From Verrucomicrobiota bacterium (lineage in GTDB: Bacteria; Verrucomicrobiota; Verrucomicrobiia; Limisphaerales; DSYF01), in contig JALOTZ010000014.1 of the NCBI GenBank assembly GCA_025457615.1, positions 1-64,000 of the forward strand: DNA of 64,000 bases, read 5' to 3'. Each line of letters begins with the position of its first letter. Within the stretch, counting starts at the first letter, position 1. Shown in pieces: positions 52,675 to 60,180 of the stretch. Under the pieces are notes generated by a model, which had not been told where the DNA came from, did no database searches, and worked only from the letters and a program-made list of their open reading frames with translations. A program made the position numbers and the translations under genes.

Positions 52675-54156
52675 CTACATGCCCTCCTGCAACTGGCCGT
52701 TGTGACATTCGCTGCAGGTGAACATCTCGAAGTCCGAATCGATGTGGAAGAAGGTGTGCCCCGCGGGATTCAGCCGTTGCAGATCCTCGCCGGCCCCCTG
52801 AGCCAGGATCACGTGGCAGCCGTTGCAGTCACCGGACGAGATCGAGTCCTTTCCGTCCGCGGTCGAGTGATCCCCCGCGTGGCAGCGGAAGCAGCCGGTC
52901 CATTCCTTATGACTGCGGTTGTCCGGATACGACCGCCAGTCGGCTTTCATCTCCGGGAAGAAGTTCGCGCCATAGATGCGCTGCAACTCGGCGACGGCGG
53001 CCGGCGCCTGGGGATGCCCCGGGTACACGGCGTTGACCTGCGCGGCAATCGCCGCCCGCGCCTGGTCCTTCGTGTCGTATTCGCGGGTGAGAATCCAGAC
53101 GGCATTCGAGCGCAGCCACGGCATCGAGCGATCCAACCGCCCGGTGTGCAGGGCCAGGTCCACCTCGTCGTTGGGCGAGTTGAACAGGTGCGCCGGACGG
53201 TTGTGGCAATCCATGCAGTCCATGGTCCGCACCTCGTAATCGGCGGGATTCCCCTTGAACCCTTTGGTCCGGTACTCGACCACCTCGCCGCCGGGCTTGG
53301 TGTAGCGCACCCAGGGGATCACCTGCCGCTTGTCGTCGGTGGCGATGTATTCGACACGGTTCGACTCGGAGACATGCCAGTGGATGCCGCCGCTGGGGTA
53401 GTTGGGATGATCCCCGCCGCCGACGTTGAGCAGGAGGCGGACGCTGAACGGCGTGTTGTGTTCGTCGGAGAGGAAATGGTGGAAGGACTTGTCCAGGTTG
53501 CCGGAAAAGCGCTGCGGCCAGTGGCACTGTTCGCAGGTGTCCTGGGCGGGGCGCAGACCCTTGATGGGCGTGGGGATCGGGCGCTGATAACTGTTCCCGA
53601 CCATGGCCAGCAACTGATGGACGCCGTTGAGTTTGGCTTTCACATAGTAGGCGGCCCCCGAACCCACATGACAATCCACGCACTCCACCCGCGCGTGGGG
53701 CGACTGCTGGTAGGCGACGAACTCCGGTTCCATCGGCTCGTGACAGGCCTGGCCGCAGAAGGAAATCGATTCCGTGTAATGATAGGTCTGCGTGCTGCCG
53801 ATGGCCGTCAGGATCAGAAAAATCACCGTCCCCCAGATGAACAGGGCCAGGACCCGTTTGTCCCGCGGGCGCGAGAGGTCAATGGTGAACGCGGTGTGCG
53901 CGCTGACCTGGCCGCTGCGGATGGCCTGGCGGCGTTCCAGGTAGATGCCGAGCACGATGAGCCCGACACCCAGGAAGAGGAACATGGGCGCCACCACGTA
54001 GGCGAGAATCCCCAGGTAGGGATTGCCCTGGTGCTGCATGATGTCGATGACAAACAGCAGCAGAAACGCGAAGAAACTGCCCAGGGCGACGATGGCCCCG
54101 GCCAGGCTGATCCAGTTGCGATGAAAGCGCCGGCGGATGAGTGAGGTTTCCTTCAT
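52675..54156 (-). CDS. NapC/NirT-like multihaem cytochrome c (seven haem sites)
   Basis: 493 residues. Two transmembrane helices open the protein (LAGAIVALGSFFAFLLLFVI and YVVAPMFLFLGVGLIVLGIY). A third hydrophobic segment (VLALFIWGTVIFLILTAIGS) precedes the NapC-like first haem motif FCGQACHEPM, a CX3CH variant. Six CXXCH sites follow (CVDCH, CEQCH, CMDCH, CFRCH, CNGCH, CSECH). NapC/NrfH-type proteins oxidise quinol and hand electrons to periplasmic cytochromes. This is probably the inner-membrane entry to the cytochrome/porin set directly upstream in the same orientation. Confidence 0.9.
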   Translation of the reverse strand: MKETSLIRRRFHRNWISLAGAIVALGSFFAFLLLFVIDIMQHQGNPYLGILAYVVAPMFLFLGVGLIVLGIYLERRQAIRSGQVSAHTAFTIDLSRPRDKRVLALFIWGTVIFLILTAIGSTQTYHYTESISFCGQACHEPMEPEFVAYQQSPHARVECVDCHVGSGAAYYVKAKLNGVHQLLAMVGNSYQRPIPTPIKGLRPAQDTCEQCHWPQRFSGNLDKSFHHFLSDEHNTPFSVRLLLNVGGGDHPNYPSGGIHWHVSESNRVEYIATDDKRQVIPWVRYTKPGGEVVEYRTKGFKGNPADYEVRTMDCMDCHNRPAHLFNSPNDEVDLALHTGRLDRSMPWLRSNAVWILTREYDTKDQARAAIAAQVNAVYPGHPQAPAAVAELQRIYGANFFPEMKADWRSYPDNRSHKEWTGCFRCHAGDHSTADGKDSISSGDCNGCHVILAQGAGEDLQRLNPAGHTFFHIDSDFEMFTCSECHNGQLQEGM

Positions 54157-54365
54157 GATCGATGGTCAAACGCCTGAATGATGGGCAACGGCGCAAGCTG
54201 GCGTCCCTCCCCGGGGGCCCGGGCTTCACCGTCTTGCGCCGGCCCCCGGATGTTTGCCGCTCAAGTTGAACAGCCCGATCCAACAAACCCCGCTTCGCTG
54301 GTTGGACTTCGCACGCGCCGGCTTCCCCTCCCTTGCCAGCCGCTGGCGCCGCCGGAGGGGGGTGA

Positions 54366-54393
54366 TCCCCCGACACCCGAGGGTGGCGGGGGA
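54366..54393 (-). terminator. Possible terminator hairpin
   Basis: TCCCCCGACACC and GGTGGCGGGGGA pair around a CGAG loop (one A/G mismatch). The hairpin lies 8 bases after the stop of the monohaem cytochrome on the minus strand. No clear U-tract follows, so it may instead be a processing or stabilising structure. The rest of 54157-54400 is GC-rich with no gene. Confidence 0.4.
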
Positions 54394-54400
54394 CCGCTAA

Positions 54401-54730
54401 CTACTTCTTAAAGCTGCGGATGTGAGCCACCAACTCCTTGATCTCGTCGTCCGTGAGCTTTTCGGCGTAGGGCTTCATGACGGGTTTGCCGTCCTTCTCG
54501 ATCCCTTCCTTGGTGGCTTTGAAGGCCTGCTCGTCCGTGAAGCTTTCCTGGACTTTGGCGTCCGTGTAGTCCTTGGCGCCCGCCTTCTTGCCCATGGTGG
54601 TCTGGCCCTTGCCATCCGCCCCATGGCAGGAGGCGCAATGCTTCTTCCAGTTGGCTTCCACGTCAGCCTGCAGGCTTAACGCGCCACCGATCAAGGCCGT
54701 GATCACCGCCAGTTTGGTTGTGTGTTTCAT
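54401..54730 (-). CDS. Class I monohaem cytochrome c
   Basis: 109 residues from the ATG at 54730, giving a signal peptide (KLAVITALIGGALSLQA) and a single haem site HCASCHGADGKGQTTMGKK. The axial Met is in KPVMKPYAEKLTDDEIK, and the C-terminal helix ends HIRSFKK. It is a small periplasmic electron shuttle. Its position between the NapC-like gene and the porin gene suggests it carries electrons within this cluster. The frame is open to 54823, but the extra residues do not resemble a signal peptide. Confidence 0.93.
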   Translation of the reverse strand: MKHTTKLAVITALIGGALSLQADVEANWKKHCASCHGADGKGQTTMGKKAGAKDYTDAKVQESFTDEQAFKATKEGIEKDGKPVMKPYAEKLTDDEIKELVAHIRSFKK

Positions 54731-54819
54731 GTCGTTTGTTCTGTGTTTGTTGTGTTGACTGTGCCACCCGGCCAGGTCGCCGGAATTCACTGCTTGGACG
54801 TCCCCACCCGGGCAAATCT

Positions 54820-56907
54820 TCAAAACCGGTACTGAACGCTCCCATAGACCAGGTGCGAGTCGTAGTCCAGGTTCCCGCCGTAGGTTTCGTCCCGATACTG
54901 CGCGAACCCGTAGCGCAGATTCAAGCGGATGTTTTCGCGCAGACGGTGGGTCACGCCGGCGGTGATCCCGTGCTCTGTAGCCCCCACCCCATAGGGAACC
55001 CCCGCCGTCGAGTTGTCCTCATAGTTGTCGGCCTGGTAGAAGAAGTAGCCCGCGTGCAGATCCGTCTTGTCGGTCAGGGCGAACCCGCTGGAAAAGTTCA
55101 ACGTCCAGTAGTTGTTCTGCGCGTCGAGGATGGCCTGGGTGTAGTCCGAAGCCGGCGTCACGGTCTCGTTGAGCACATAATTGAAACCCACCTGCAGGAA
55201 CAGCCGGCTCCAAGGCGTCCAACTCACGTTCTGGGCAAAGATGTGGCCGGTCGTCTGCGACGTCTCGGTCTCCCCCAGGCCGGAAACCGGATCCGGCTCG
55301 CTTTGGATGGTGTTGTATTGGAAATCGTAGCGGGTCACCAGGGTCACCCGGGTGTGTGGACGCAGGGTGAGCCGCACGTTGGCGTCATGGGTCTCGAAGC
55401 CCTGCATCACCAAGTAGGCCGGATACCGGTTGCCGCTGGCGTTGGGCGTGCTGTCAAAGGTGTGGTCGTAGTCGTAGTCGTGGAGCTTGTAGTAATACTG
55501 GGTGTCCAGGCTCACGCGCCGAACGGGATACCAGGTGATCCCGGCGACATACTTCTGGAAGTTCCGACTGTCCTCGGTCTCGCGCTGGATCACCGGCGTG
55601 AGCCCGATTCCACCCGCCTCGTTGAGTTCGCCGTCCCCCTGGGTCCACTCCCCGCGCCCGTAAAACACCCAATTGGTCACCCCGGTGTAGCGCAGCTCGA
55701 GCTCCTCGCTGACATCGAGCGCGTCGCCGTCCGACTGCCCGATCGGCGCGGCCGGCACGCCGGAATCGGCGTTCCAATCCTCCTTCTGCACGCGCACGGA
55801 AGGGACGATCGAGAAGTGTGTCCACGGCCGCGCCAGCAAATTGAGGTTGAGGGTGTATTCCTGTTGCCGCGCCCCGCCGTTCAGCCCGGTGTAGTTCAGG
55901 GTCGGCGTGGCCGCCGAGCTCCGGCTGCCGGAATAGTCGCTGTCGAGGTCGCTAAACAGGAACCCGGATGAGAAGAACACGTTCTTCTGGATCCAAGTCT
56001 CGCTGAACGCATGCACGCTCAACAGGTCGTAGGAAGATCCCTCGCGATCCGTCGTGCCTTGGGCGACCGACGCGGTGTAATTGGTGGCGTTGAGGGTGTT
56101 GTCCAGGTCCCCCATCTCGTAACGCCCACCCACCCCCAACTGCGTGGCCTTGATCCGATGCGTGGCGTCCAGCTCGAAGATGTCCACCCGCTCGTCAATG
56201 TTGTAGAAGCTGGGCCTCAGGGAACGGCGCACGCCATTCGGATCGATCGGGTCCGGGCTGTCGATCCCCCACTTCGTCGAACTCTTGTCGCCCTCGCGAT
56301 ACCGGTGGGTGTAGCGGAAGACCACCTGGGGAACGTTCTCCAGCGTGAGCCCCGTCTCGAACTTCAATTCACCCCGATCCAACCCCAACGCGTCGTCGCC
56401 CAGCGGATACCAGACGTCCGTCGGCGCGTAGTAGCCGCCATCGCCGTTGTACCAGGTGCGATATTGCTCAAAATCGAACTTCACGTATCCCAAGTCCGCC
56501 TTGTTCACGTCGAAGCTCAGCCGGTAGTCCTCGTTGTCGAAGATCGCCCGCCCATCCATTTTGGACCGGGTATCCTTGCCCAAATCGCGCTGGTAGTGGA
56601 AGTCCTCGACTCCGCCAAAGGCATCGTTCCCGGTGCGCTGCCCCTGCTGGAACTGGCTGGTGTTGCCGCTGGGGAACCAGCCGCCCGCCGCCAGCTCGAT
56701 CCAGTTCTTGTATGGCTGCGATCCTCCCTCGAAAAACTCTTCGGGCGACAACACCGGGGTTTCCTCGGCTTTCGGCTCCGCCGAAGTTTCTTCCGCCCCA
56801 ACGGCACTGGCCGGGGACACCGCGAGGCCGACGCCAAGCAGGGACACCAGCCAACGGCTCAAGCGGGGCAGGACGGGTTCAGGGTGGCGTTTCATGGGAA
56901 GGGCCAT
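54820..56907 (-). CDS. MtrB/PioB-like outer-membrane porin
   Basis: 695 residues from the ATG at 56907 (56895 is an alternative). A signal peptide ends near ASAVGAEE, followed by an acidic segment. The rest is a large beta-barrel with repeated Tyr/Asp-rich strands. YVKFDFEQYRTWYNGDGGYY near 120 and the terminal VYGSVQYRF (C-terminal Phe) resemble decaheme-associated MtrB/PioB proteins. The N-terminal CXXC of Shewanella MtrB is not present. Seven bases separate it from the MtrA/DmsE-like gene, as expected for a porin-cytochrome conduit across the outer membrane. Confidence 0.87.
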   Translation of the reverse strand: MALPMKRHPEPVLPRLSRWLVSLLGVGLAVSPASAVGAEETSAEPKAEETPVLSPEEFFEGGSQPYKNWIELAAGGWFPSGNTSQFQQGQRTGNDAFGGVEDFHYQRDLGKDTRSKMDGRAIFDNEDYRLSFDVNKADLGYVKFDFEQYRTWYNGDGGYYAPTDVWYPLGDDALGLDRGELKFETGLTLENVPQVVFRYTHRYREGDKSSTKWGIDSPDPIDPNGVRRSLRPSFYNIDERVDIFELDATHRIKATQLGVGGRYEMGDLDNTLNATNYTASVAQGTTDREGSSYDLLSVHAFSETWIQKNVFFSSGFLFSDLDSDYSGSRSSAATPTLNYTGLNGGARQQEYTLNLNLLARPWTHFSIVPSVRVQKEDWNADSGVPAAPIGQSDGDALDVSEELELRYTGVTNWVFYGRGEWTQGDGELNEAGGIGLTPVIQRETEDSRNFQKYVAGITWYPVRRVSLDTQYYYKLHDYDYDHTFDSTPNASGNRYPAYLVMQGFETHDANVRLTLRPHTRVTLVTRYDFQYNTIQSEPDPVSGLGETETSQTTGHIFAQNVSWTPWSRLFLQVGFNYVLNETVTPASDYTQAILDAQNNYWTLNFSSGFALTDKTDLHAGYFFYQADNYEDNSTAGVPYGVGATEHGITAGVTHRLRENIRLNLRYGFAQYRDETYGGNLDYDSHLVYGSVQYRF

Positions 56908-56913
56908 GTCGGT

Positions 56914-57894
56914 TCAGAACTGCAGGGAGGAGTTGACCCGGGAACCATGAACGGCTTCGTGGCAACCGGCCGACCAGCAGGTTCCCCGTTGCAGTCGCAC
57001 CGTGTGGTTACCTCCGCCGATGTACACCTGCGGGCCGCGGCGCTCGGCCGGGTGGCATTGCAGACACAGATTCGCGTCCCGGATCGTCAGCATCTTGGCG
57101 TTGATGCTCCCGTGGGGATGATGGCAGATGCCGCAGCCCTCGCGCAGCGCCTCGTGCTCGAACACGTGCGGACCCCGCTGCGCCGGGTGACACTCCAGGC
57201 AACCGTCGTCCCTGTCCCGCAAAGCCGTGCCTCCTCCGACGAACGCCCGCCCCTTGTGCGGTGGATGACATTCGCTGCAGGTCATCCGCCCCTCGGGCAC
57301 CGGATGATGCGACGGCAGATTGAACTGGCCCCGCACATCGCCATGGCACTGATAACACACCTGCTCCGTCGCCCGCCCAGCAGGAACCAGCGGACGCGCC
57401 CCGTAATCGGCGGTTTCCGGGCGGCCGGCCGTGTAACTGAACGGCGGCTTCACATCGCCGCCGGATTCCGCGTGCAGACTGCCGGGGCCGTGGCAGGACT
57501 CGCACCCGATGTTGATGGCATTGGTGCCGGCGGCGATCAGCCGGGCGTGGCTGGCGGTGGCGAAATCCCGGACGATTTCCTCATGGCACGTCTCGCACTC
57601 GGAAGTGCCAATGTAGTCGGCGCCGGGCACCTGGGGGGGCACCACCACCGCGCGATTCACCGTGGTGCAGGAGATGGCCACCGCGACCACCAAGGCCAGC
57701 CCGACGGCCAAGGCCAGCATGCGGCCCCGCGACGGGGTGAGCGCCGACTGAAGCCATCCGTGCAAGCCTTCCATGCACGGCAGGGTTGGGCTGCGCTGGG
57801 CGCAACCGGGGCGCCGGGGCACCGACGCCCTACCGGCTTCAGCGTCTCCTGGGGCGATTCTGAGATCGTGGTGGCTCTTCATGAACTGTTTCAT
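56914..57894 (-). CDS. MtrA/DmsE-like periplasmic multihaem cytochrome c
   Basis: 326 residues from an ATG at 57894 (57774 is an alternative). A hydrophobic stretch MLALAVGLALVVAVAISC, perhaps a lipobox, precedes seven CXXCH sites (CETCH, CESCH, CYQCH, CSECH, CLECH, CGICH, CLQCH) and an eighth CWSAGCH (CX4CH) near the end. ETCHEEIVRDFATASHARLI and CESCHGPGSLHAESGG are typical of the MtrA/DmsE/PioA group, usually with ten haems. It probably fills the adjacent porin barrel. The 5' coding region contains a repeat element, so the start is uncertain. Confidence 0.87.
   Translation of the reverse strand: MKQFMKSHHDLRIAPGDAEAGRASVPRRPGCAQRSPTLPCMEGLHGWLQSALTPSRGRMLALAVGLALVVAVAISCTTVNRAVVVPPQVPGADYIGTSECETCHEEIVRDFATASHARLIAAGTNAINIGCESCHGPGSLHAESGGDVKPPFSYTAGRPETADYGARPLVPAGRATEQVCYQCHGDVRGQFNLPSHHPVPEGRMTCSECHPPHKGRAFVGGGTALRDRDDGCLECHPAQRGPHVFEHEALREGCGICHHPHGSINAKMLTIRDANLCLQCHPAERRGPQVYIGGGNHTVRLQRGTCWSAGCHEAVHGSRVNSSLQF
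57781..57834. repeat. GGGCGCCGG-family element in a second cytochrome N-terminus
   Basis: Reads AGGGTTGGGCTGCGCTGGGC followed by GGGGCGCCGGGGCACCGACG. It lies within the first 40 codons of the MtrA-like gene and encodes an Arg/Pro/Ala stretch before the hydrophobic segment, as at 36742-36798. If the gene starts at 57774 instead, the element is just upstream. Confidence 0.62.
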
Positions 57895-57944
57895 CGACTG
57901 CTTCCGCAATCCGGGTCCGACAGGAATCCCGGAATGGTCCGGAC

Positions 57945-59681
57945 CTACTCGGGCGCAACGCTCATCGCCTCGATGGCCCAGTCCTGCGCCGCCTCAAGCA
58001 GGTCCAAGGCGTAGAACGGGTTGTGTGATCCCCCGCTCCCATCGTAAAGCACCAAGTAGAGGTTGAACCGCGCCTTCTTGATCGCGTCCGGCACAGAGGC
58101 CTGTTGTTCCGCCAGCGTCGGACCATTGGCCCCCGGATTCAAGTCTCCAGCCGGCCGGTATTCCCAAGCCAGGGCCCCATAGTTGGTCAGCGCGGCTGGC
58201 GCATGCTGGGTTGCCCATTCATCCAACAGACTCTTGGTGTACCAGAGCTGCATCTCGATGGCCGCCGCGGTCAGTTCGACGAGGTCGCGCATCGCCGCCT
58301 CCCCCTTCTCCGGGTCCACCAAAGGTTGGTGACAAGGCAGGCAGGCGCCGTAGGACTCGACCTCGAAACGGTGTCCCGTCACCGCCGCCACTTCGGGCGG
58401 ACCATTCTGGTGCTCCTCGGTGGGCATGTGGCAGGTCACGCACTGGTTGGTCACGGCGATGACCTGGCTCAGGCTGTTGGTCACCAGGCGGATGCCGTTG
58501 TGCGCGGAGGCCCAGACCGGCGTACCGGCCGGCAGCACGCCCACCGTGCCCAGCAGCATGTTGTACTGCGGCGAATGATGGGGCGAACGAACGGATGGGT
58601 TGTTGGTCACCACCGTGCCATTGGGCAAAGTGACGAGGTTGTTGGTGGCATCGGAATTCCAGAGCGCTCCGCGGTGATTGTGGCACTGGGCGCACACGTT
58701 GACCTGGGCATTGTACTGGCTGCCCAGCGTGCCGGAGGTGATCAGAAAGTAGTCGTTGGTGGATCTCGTGGGGTTGCGCAACTGATACGGGTTCGACGTG
58801 GTCGAGTGCGGGTTGTGGCAGACCACGCAGGTGATGCCCATGTTGGCGTCCCCATTGACCGCCGCCGTCAGGCTGGATCCGGTCAACCCGCTCAGTTGAG
58901 CCAGGCGGGAGGACCCCGAGTGGCAACGCCCGCAACCTTCCAGCCGGCCGCCATTCATGTCTTCCGTCACCCCCGCATGTCCCGTCGTCTGCCATTCGTC
59001 GTAAGTGGGATGATGCGAGCCGGTGTGGCATCCCCCGCACATCTGACCCGCAATCTCGACACGCGGCCGGACGGTCAGATCAAACGGATCGGCCACATGC
59101 AACGCAGCCGGCCCATGGCAGTTCTCGCATTGCACACCGGCGAGATGCGGGGTGGCCGCTTCGGAGGTGAATCCCGTGGGCAATTGATACCCCACAGTGT
59201 GACAAGGCAGGCAACTCGGATTGCTGCCCTGTCCGATGCTCTTCAGGGTCTCCAGGGCGCGGGGGTGCCGTGTCCCCTGCTCAGTCGCGTGAATGCCTTC
59301 ATGACACTCCGCGCAGGAATCGGATCCCGCGTAGTTGGCCGAAGGCCCGATCACCCGGAAGAACTCCTGCGCCTGCAGCGCCGGCACCCGGGCCGATCGG
59401 TTGGCATTCCAAGGAACCGCCTCCTGCCATGTGCCGCTCGTCAACTCCAGCTTGCGCATCACCCGGTAGAGTCCGGACGGACCATCCCAACGGACTTCGA
59501 CCTGGTTGGTCCCCACCGGGAAAATCTCCGTCATCAGCGGTACCCCAGGCATCCCGCCGGTCACCGGGACGGCCAGATGCGGAGCCTGGGCCGGACACCA
59601 ATTCACCACCACCATCATCAGGCAGCCGAAGCTCGCCCGTCGCACTGCATCGAGGCACAGATTGAGTTGAAATCGATTCAT
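57945..59681 (-). CDS. Secreted nine-haem cytochrome c
   Basis: 578 residues. A signal peptide (FGCLMMVVVNWCPAQA) is followed by a beta-rich domain of about 100 residues (VEVRWDGPSGLYRVMRKLEL). Nine CXXCH sites follow (CAECH, CLPCH, CENCH, CGGCH, CGRCH, CVVCH, CAQCH, CVTCH, CLPCH) in a cytochrome c554-like arrangement with free His residues between them. The C-terminal 110 residues have no haem and are helical. It is the first gene of the minus-strand electron-transfer set and might be periplasmic or carried outside. A homologous protein is encoded divergently at 60181. Confidence 0.86.
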   Translation of the reverse strand: MNRFQLNLCLDAVRRASFGCLMMVVVNWCPAQAPHLAVPVTGGMPGVPLMTEIFPVGTNQVEVRWDGPSGLYRVMRKLELTSGTWQEAVPWNANRSARVPALQAQEFFRVIGPSANYAGSDSCAECHEGIHATEQGTRHPRALETLKSIGQGSNPSCLPCHTVGYQLPTGFTSEAATPHLAGVQCENCHGPAALHVADPFDLTVRPRVEIAGQMCGGCHTGSHHPTYDEWQTTGHAGVTEDMNGGRLEGCGRCHSGSSRLAQLSGLTGSSLTAAVNGDANMGITCVVCHNPHSTTSNPYQLRNPTRSTNDYFLITSGTLGSQYNAQVNVCAQCHNHRGALWNSDATNNLVTLPNGTVVTNNPSVRSPHHSPQYNMLLGTVGVLPAGTPVWASAHNGIRLVTNSLSQVIAVTNQCVTCHMPTEEHQNGPPEVAAVTGHRFEVESYGACLPCHQPLVDPEKGEAAMRDLVELTAAAIEMQLWYTKSLLDEWATQHAPAALTNYGALAWEYRPAGDLNPGANGPTLAEQQASVPDAIKKARFNLYLVLYDGSGGSHNPFYALDLLEAAQDWAIEAMSVAPE

Positions 59682-59708
59682 GCCACGCTAGCCTTATCCA
59701 CTGCATCG

Positions 59709-59727
59709 GCTATCCAAATCTTGGCAA
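59709..59727 (-). promoter_or_regulatory. Shared upstream motif, left copy
   Basis: Reading toward the nine-haem gene, the minus strand carries TTGCCAAGATTTGGATAGC, ending about 28 bases before its ATG. It matches 18 of 19 bases with a copy upstream of the divergent cytochrome at 60078-60096. It is a possible operator or promoter element. Confidence 0.5.
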
Positions 59728-59760
59728 TCGCTCACCCTTCCTTGGCCTGCCCCTGAACCG

Positions 59761-59861
59761 TGTAGCCGCGGACGCCTGCCTGTGCGGGGCACGCAGACAG
59801 GTGAGTCCGCTCCATCTCAATTCGTTGGAGGAGTCAGAGCCGACTCACGTCGGCTGCTACA
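59761..59861. repeat. GTAGCCG...CGGCTGCTACA repeat element
   Basis: A 101-bp element that begins TGTAGCCGCGGACG and ends GCCGACTCACGTCGGCTGCT followed by ACA, giving imperfect inverted ends. It also contains the inner palindrome GCCGACTCACGTCGGC. Related to 44460-44533. It sits in the 499-bp gap between the divergent cytochromes, which otherwise has a GTGTTCAGTGTTCAG microrepeat near 59927 and no gene. Confidence 0.62.
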
Positions 59862-60077
59862 ATGCGGAATCGCCGTTCGCAACCCTTGGAGGCCCATGAC
59901 CTTCCCATGAACCGGCGGTTGGTGTTCAGTGTTCAGAATCGGTGTTCCGTGAACTGATTCCGAGTCCGAGCACCGATTCCCTCTCGCCGGTTCAAGGGTC
60001 ACAAGGAGATTTGGTAGTCGAGGGGCTCGCGCCCCCCAGAAACCTCAGCTCCGCCTTGAGCAAGGGAGGGTGAAAAG

Positions 60078-60096
60078 TTGGCAAGATTTGGATAGC
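60078..60096 (+). promoter_or_regulatory. Shared upstream motif, right copy
   Basis: TTGGCAAGATTTGGATAGC, 84 bases before the ATG at 60181, in the same orientation to its gene as the copy at 59709-59727. A sigma-54 reading (GG-N10-GC) fails because the spacing is 13. No consensus -10 box is obvious after it. Confidence 0.5.
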
Positions 60097-60180
60097 TCAT
60101 GATTCGCAGAAGGCTACTGTGGCGCCATCCCACGTGTGTGGAAGAGCAACACGAACCGACGTTCGAGCAAATCGAGAATC

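Noticed and set aside
59709-60096. Reading the shared TTGSCAAGATTTGGATAGC motif as a sigma-54 promoter
   Set aside because: GG and GC are 13 bases apart instead of 10, so -24/-12 geometry fails.
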